Positions 63,301 through 64,000 of a DNA stretch of 64,000 nucleotides are shown here, one piece after another; within the stretch, counting starts at the first letter, position 1; each line of letters starts with the position of its first letter. This DNA comes from Dickeya undicola (GTDB lineage Bacteria > Pseudomonadota > Gammaproteobacteria > Enterobacterales > Enterobacteriaceae), in contig NZ_JSYG01000004.1 of NCBI RefSeq assembly GCF_000784735.1, forward strand, positions 62,001-126,000, in the 5' to 3' direction. The notes beneath the pieces were generated by a model, which was not told the origin of the DNA, did not search any database, and worked only from the letters and a program-made list of their open reading frames with translations. The translations under genes and the position numbers were made by a program.

Positions 63301-64000
63301 TCAGAACGTTGCCCATTCCGGCGTATCAGACCCGGTTGTGTCTTTCGCGCCAGGTAGACCTGCCAGCATCAGCCCTTTTCCTCCTGGTTGCTGCCGCATC
63401 GTTCCTTTCGCTGACCCGTTACCATTCAGTTTGAACACACTGACCGTTTTCGCCAGTGTTTGCGCTTGTTCCTGCAGAGAAAGCGCCGCTGCCGCAGACT
63501 CTTCCACCAACGCCGCGTTCTGCTGTGTCGTGGTATCGATCTGACCAATTGCCAGGTTAATCTGATTGATGCCTTCGCTCTGTTCCAGACTGGCTTTGGC
63601 GATTTCAGTAATCACGCCATCGGCATTGTGCGCATTATCAATCACGGCGCCCATGGTCTGCTCCGTATTTTCCACCAGCGACATACCGTCCTGCACCTTC
63701 TGCACCGAGTTATCAATCAGCTCCTTGATTTCCTTGGCCGAATTAGCGCTGCGTTGCGCTAGCGCCCTGACCTCGCTCGCTACAACGGCGAACCCCCTGC
63801 CCTGCTCACCGGCTCGGGCGGCTTCCACCGCGGCATTCAACGCCAGGATATTAGTCTGGAAGGCGATGCTATCAATAACACCGATGATTTCCGCCATACG
63901 CTGGGATCCACTTCGGATTTCGCGCATTTCCCGGGTGACATCCGCCATCATTTCGCCACTCTGACGAACAATCTCGGAAGCCTGCCCCGCCAACGAAGCG
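63301..64000 (-). CDS. Methyl-accepting chemotaxis protein, C-terminal part (truncated by window)
   Basis: The frame is open to the right edge, so the start and ligand-binding domain are outside the window. About 233 residues are visible: the second half of the signalling domain with the hairpin tip [26 protein letters not shown], the CheA/CheW contact region, and methylation-helix sequence [20 protein letters not shown]. It ends with EWATF, which fits the C-terminal pentapeptide (NWETF in E. coli Tar) that tethers CheR and CheB. Ligand unknown. Confidence 0.92.
   Translation of the reverse strand, partial: ASLAGQASEIVRQSGEMMADVTREMREIRSGSQRMAEIIGVIDSIAFQTNILALNAAVEAARAGEQGRGFAVVASEVRALAQRSANSAKEIKELIDNSVQKVQDGMSLVENTEQTMGAVIDNAHNADGVITEIAKASLEQSEGINQINLAIGQIDTTTQQNAALVEESAAAALSLQEQAQTLAKTVSVFKLNGNGSAKGTMRQQPGGKGLMLAGLPGAKDTTGSDTPEWATF

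Overview
The window is chromosomal DNA of an enterobacterium. From the protein sequences it is most likely a soft-rot member of the Pectobacteriaceae such as Dickeya; this is inferred from memory of related proteins, not from a search. Most of it is a conserved housekeeping backbone whose gene order follows Escherichia coli, with a few accessory blocks inserted. No phage, insertion sequence, tRNA, rRNA or CRISPR array was seen. The only mobile-type sequence is an ERIC-like element at about 49.4-49.6 kb.

Left part (1-12.4 kb): the vitamin B12 uptake genes btuC-btuE-btuD with a detached nlpC, then cobB, nagK and lolEDC on the minus strand, divergent from mfd. In E. coli the btu genes follow ihfA elsewhere on the chromosome, so this is a local junction. 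Accessory block (12.5-21.7 kb): between mfd and ycfJ lie a CSS/EAL cyclic-di-GMP phosphodiesterase, the Hsp70-like yegD, an arylamine N-acetyltransferase, and a glycoside unit (GH31 hydrolase plus MFS transporter, divergent from a LacI-type regulator).

Backbone (21.7-43.6 kb), mostly minus strand: ycfJ, ndh, ycfP, nagZ, thiK, lpoB, ycfL, hinT, an Ldh2-family dehydrogenase, ptsG, a TatD-family hydrolase, holB, tmk, mltG, pabC, fabF, acpP, fabG, fabD, fabH, plsX, rpmF, yceD, then yceF (plus) and rluC (minus). This joins fatty-acid synthesis, DNA replication, peptidoglycan synthesis and recycling, glucose uptake and respiration. ndh has adjoining PdhR-like and FNR-like boxes. ptsG has an Mlc-like site and a conserved SgrS pairing site.

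Right part (43.6-64 kb): rne with a long leader, an ABM-domain monooxygenase, pyrC, dinI with a LexA box, bssS, yceJ-yceI, trhO, an old-yellow-enzyme reductase, lpxL-mdtG, and opgGH for osmoregulated periplasmic glucans. It ends with a His/Met-rich DUF2946 protein, a PepSY membrane protein (a likely metal-handling pair) and the 3' end of a chemoreceptor gene cut by the window edge. No wholly new multi-gene system stands out. The least explained parts are the GH31/MFS/LacI unit, the DUF2946/PepSY pair, the ERIC element with an internal insert, and a small CxxC-type hypothetical gene next to cobB.
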